DNA of 64,000 nt. Origin: JAEUOS01 sp046160545 (GTDB lineage: Bacteria > Pseudomonadota > Gammaproteobacteria > Burkholderiales > JAEUOS01). The notes beneath the pieces were generated by a model, which ran no database searches, was not told where the DNA came from, and saw nothing but the letters and a program-made list of their open reading frames with translations. Below are positions 60,976 to 64,000 of the stretch, piece after piece. The number at the start of each line of letters is the position of its first letter. Position 1 is the stretch's first letter. Location: contig JBJXGS010000044.1 in assembly GCA_046160545.1 (NCBI GenBank), forward strand, positions 32,369-96,368, in the 5' to 3' direction. The position numbers and the translations under genes are program-made.

Positions 60976-61695
60976 ATGAGAATCGAATTATCCGCCGCAG
61001 AACGTCGCGAGCTCAAAGCCCGCGCCCACCACCTGGACCCGAAGGTCATCATCGGCGACGCCGGCCTGACCCCGGCGATCGAGCGCGAAGTCGATATCGC
61101 GCTCAGAGCCCACGAGCTCGTCAAAGTGCGCGTCGCCGGTGATGACCGAGAAATGCGCCTGAGCGCCGCCACGGCACTCGCCGACTCCGCCTGCGCGGCA
61201 CTGGTCGGCACCATCGGCAAACTCCTGATCCTGTACCGACCCCGGCCGCCCGAACCGCCGCGCGAGATTGTGGTGCCAAACCGCCTGCGCGGCAGCAAGA
61301 AGCAGGTCGGCAACCGCATCGACAGCGGCCCTCCCGGGACGGCCGCGCCGCGCAAGGCGCCGGCTAAACGAAGCGCATCCCGGTCTTCCCGCACGCCCGC
61401 CGGACGAACAGCCGCGCCGCGCAATGCGCCGGCCAAACGAAGCCAATCTCGAGGTCTTCGTACACCCGCCGTCCGGGCGACCGCGCCGCGCAAGGCTGCC
61501 GCGAATGGAAGCGACTCTCGAGGACCTCGTACGCCCGCCGTCCGGGCGACCGCGCCGCGCAAGGCTGCCGCGAATGGAAGCGACTCTCGAGGGCCTCGTA
61601 CGCCCGCCGTCCGGACGGCCGCGCCGCGCAAGGCCCCGGCTAAAGGAAGCGAATTTCGAGGATCTCGTACGCCCGCCTTCCGGCGGGGGCGTTGA
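60976..61695 (+). CDS. yhbY: ribosome assembly RNA-binding protein YhbY with repeat-derived C-terminal tail
   Basis: 239 residues against the usual ~97. Residues 1-97 are a CRM domain: MRIELSAAERRELKARAHHL, then PKVIIGDAGLTPAIEREVD, with the conserved GDAGLT (GxxG-type loop), and EMRLSAATALADSACAALVGTIG. It binds pre-50S particles. From ~110 a basic tail of 23-residue units (for example TPAVRATAPRKAAANGS) continues to the stop. These units are antisense copies of the 3' end of greA. The tail may add nonspecific RNA binding or be neutral. The stop lies 55 bases inside greA on the opposite strand. Confidence 0.92.
   Translation: MRIELSAAERRELKARAHHLDPKVIIGDAGLTPAIEREVDIALRAHELVKVRVAGDDREMRLSAATALADSACAALVGTIGKLLILYRPRPPEPPREIVVPNRLRGSKKQVGNRIDSGPPGTAAPRKAPAKRSASRSSRTPAGRTAAPRNAPAKRSQSRGLRTPAVRATAPRKAAANGSDSRGPRTPAVRATAPRKAAANGSDSRGPRTPAVRTAAPRKAPAKGSEFRGSRTPAFRRGR
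61325..61695. repeat. 69-base tandem repeats derived from the greA 3' end
   Basis: Units begin at about 61325, then exactly at 61394, 61463, 61532, 61601 and 61670 (partial). The copies at 61463-61531 and 61532-61600 are nearly identical. Read on the minus strand, several units contain GRRAYE(I/V)LE, the same residues that end GreA, so each unit is a duplication of the last greA codons plus flank. On the plus strand they encode the YhbY tail. Confidence 0.9.
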
Positions 61696-62116
61696 ACTCG
61701 GCGCTGTCGCCTTCGTACTTGCCGATCAGCGCCCGCGCGATCGGCGAAGACACTGAAATCTTGCCTTCCTTGATGTCGGCCTCGTCCTCACCGACGATCT
61801 GATAAATCACCTTGTCGCCGCTGGCGGAGTCCTCGAGTTCAACCGTCGCGCCGAACACCACCCGCTCCTCGGCCGCGAGCAGCTTTGGGTCAATGATCTG
61901 CGCAAACGAGAGCTTGCCCTCGATCTCGGCAATGCGCCCCTCGATGAAGCCCTGCCGCTCCTTGGCCGCGTCGTAATCGGCGTTCTCGGACAGATCACCC
62001 TGCGCGCGCGCCTCGGCGATGGCCTGGATAACCGCCGGGCGCTCGACCGACTTCAGACGCTGCAGCTCGCCGCGCAGGCGCTCTGCGCCGATGACCGTCA
62101 TGGGGACTGATTGCAT
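61640..62116 (-). CDS. greA: transcription elongation factor GreA
   Basis: 158 residues, the standard length. N-terminal coiled coil with MTVIGAERLRGELQRLKSVERP and the tip acidic pair region GDLSENADYDAAKERQ; C-terminal FKBP-like domain with SPIARALIGKYEGD and the ending AYEILEIRFL. It stimulates cleavage of backtracked RNA by RNA polymerase. ATG 62116 gives the family length. Downstream of carB on the same strand after 183 bases, in which I see no clear signal. Confidence 0.97.
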   Translation of the reverse strand: MQSVPMTVIGAERLRGELQRLKSVERPAVIQAIAEARAQGDLSENADYDAAKERQGFIEGRIAEIEGKLSFAQIIDPKLLAAEERVVFGATVELEDSASGDKVIYQIVGEDEADIKEGKISVSSPIARALIGKYEGDSAEFNAPAGRRAYEILEIRFL

Positions 62117-62299
62117 GGAATCGCCGATGCTGGAGGTGCTCGAAGGATGCGAATGATACGCGGCTAAACGTGTCTCCACCAAGTTTGACGGGACTTCGGT
62201 CGTTGTTGTGACTGCTTCAAAGTGAAGAGATCCAGATTCGCCATAAGGGTTCCGGGGATTGGCACCGTGAAGATGCCGGTCATTACTGGTCGAACGGGA

Positions 62300-64000
<1,701 letters not shown>

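Noticed and set aside
61325..61695. Possible CRISPR array
   Set aside because: The 69-base units are contiguous and have no variable spacers; they are copies of the greA end.

Overview
The window is high-GC chromosomal DNA, most likely from a betaproteobacterium of the order Burkholderiales. Two things suggest this: two Bug-type (tripartite tricarboxylate) solute receptors next to catabolic genes, and the housekeeping layout carB-greA / yhbY-rlmE-ftsH-folP-glmM together with ispD/mfd/serB. Genes are packed tightly, often with 4-base ATGA/GTGA overlaps. No intergenic gap exceeds 300 bases. I found no tRNA, rRNA, insertion sequence, phage gene or CRISPR array. The genus cannot be named from the sequence alone.

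Region 1 (1-17747) is a catabolic island. It starts with the end of a GMC oxidoreductase gene, an FAH-family hydrolase, a Bug receptor and an orphan Rieske oxygenase. Next comes a minus-strand operon (13537 down to 5939) with a complete lower pathway: intradiol (hydroxyquinol-type) dioxygenase, maleylacetate reductase and 3-oxoadipate CoA-transferase A/B. It also holds two beta-hydroxyacid dehydrogenases, an ATZ/TRZ amidohydrolase and a second Bug receptor. A divergent IclR regulator shares a 50-base promoter that carries a perfect palindrome. A NTF2-like protein and a RutE-like nitroreductase lie beyond a REPIN-like pair of palindromes. AI-2E transporter, SDR and aldehyde dehydrogenase genes follow.

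Region 2 (17840-23268) holds a methyltransferase, a small protein, a histidine phosphatase, the ABC-F factor EttA, a secreted TPR-like protein and an SDR.

Region 3 (23319-34775) is the most unusual part. One minus-strand transcription unit carries a D-2-hydroxyacid dehydrogenase, a MalFGK-type ABC importer, a FadR-type regulator, an RraA-like aldolase and a UxaA-type SAF-domain small subunit. It continues with an unclassified membrane protein, a 65-codon remnant of a UxaA large subunit, an APH-fold kinase, an enolase paralogue with altered active-site residues, the importer ATPase and a class III alcohol dehydrogenase. I read it as an undescribed catabolic route for a sugar acid or polyhydroxy acid that goes through a phosphorylated intermediate.

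Region 4 (34896-43326) has an OmpR/EnvZ-type two-component system and the isoprenoid genes ispF and ispD. These two are usually adjacent, but here they are separated by a tightly coupled group (CobW-like, aspartoacylase-like, periplasmic amidohydrolase, His/Met-rich YtkA-like protein, MauG-like dihaem peroxidase) and a membrane protein.

Region 5 (43327-64000) has a candidate small RNA in front of mfd, then mfd, a Sel1-repeat protein, serB, a 1514-residue tail-anchored coiled-coil protein with 141-residue tandem repeats, a LivK-type receptor, cysE, glmM, folP, ftsH, rlmE, yhbY, greA and the 3' half of carB. The yhbY tail is built from 69-base tandem copies of the 3' end of the convergent greA gene.
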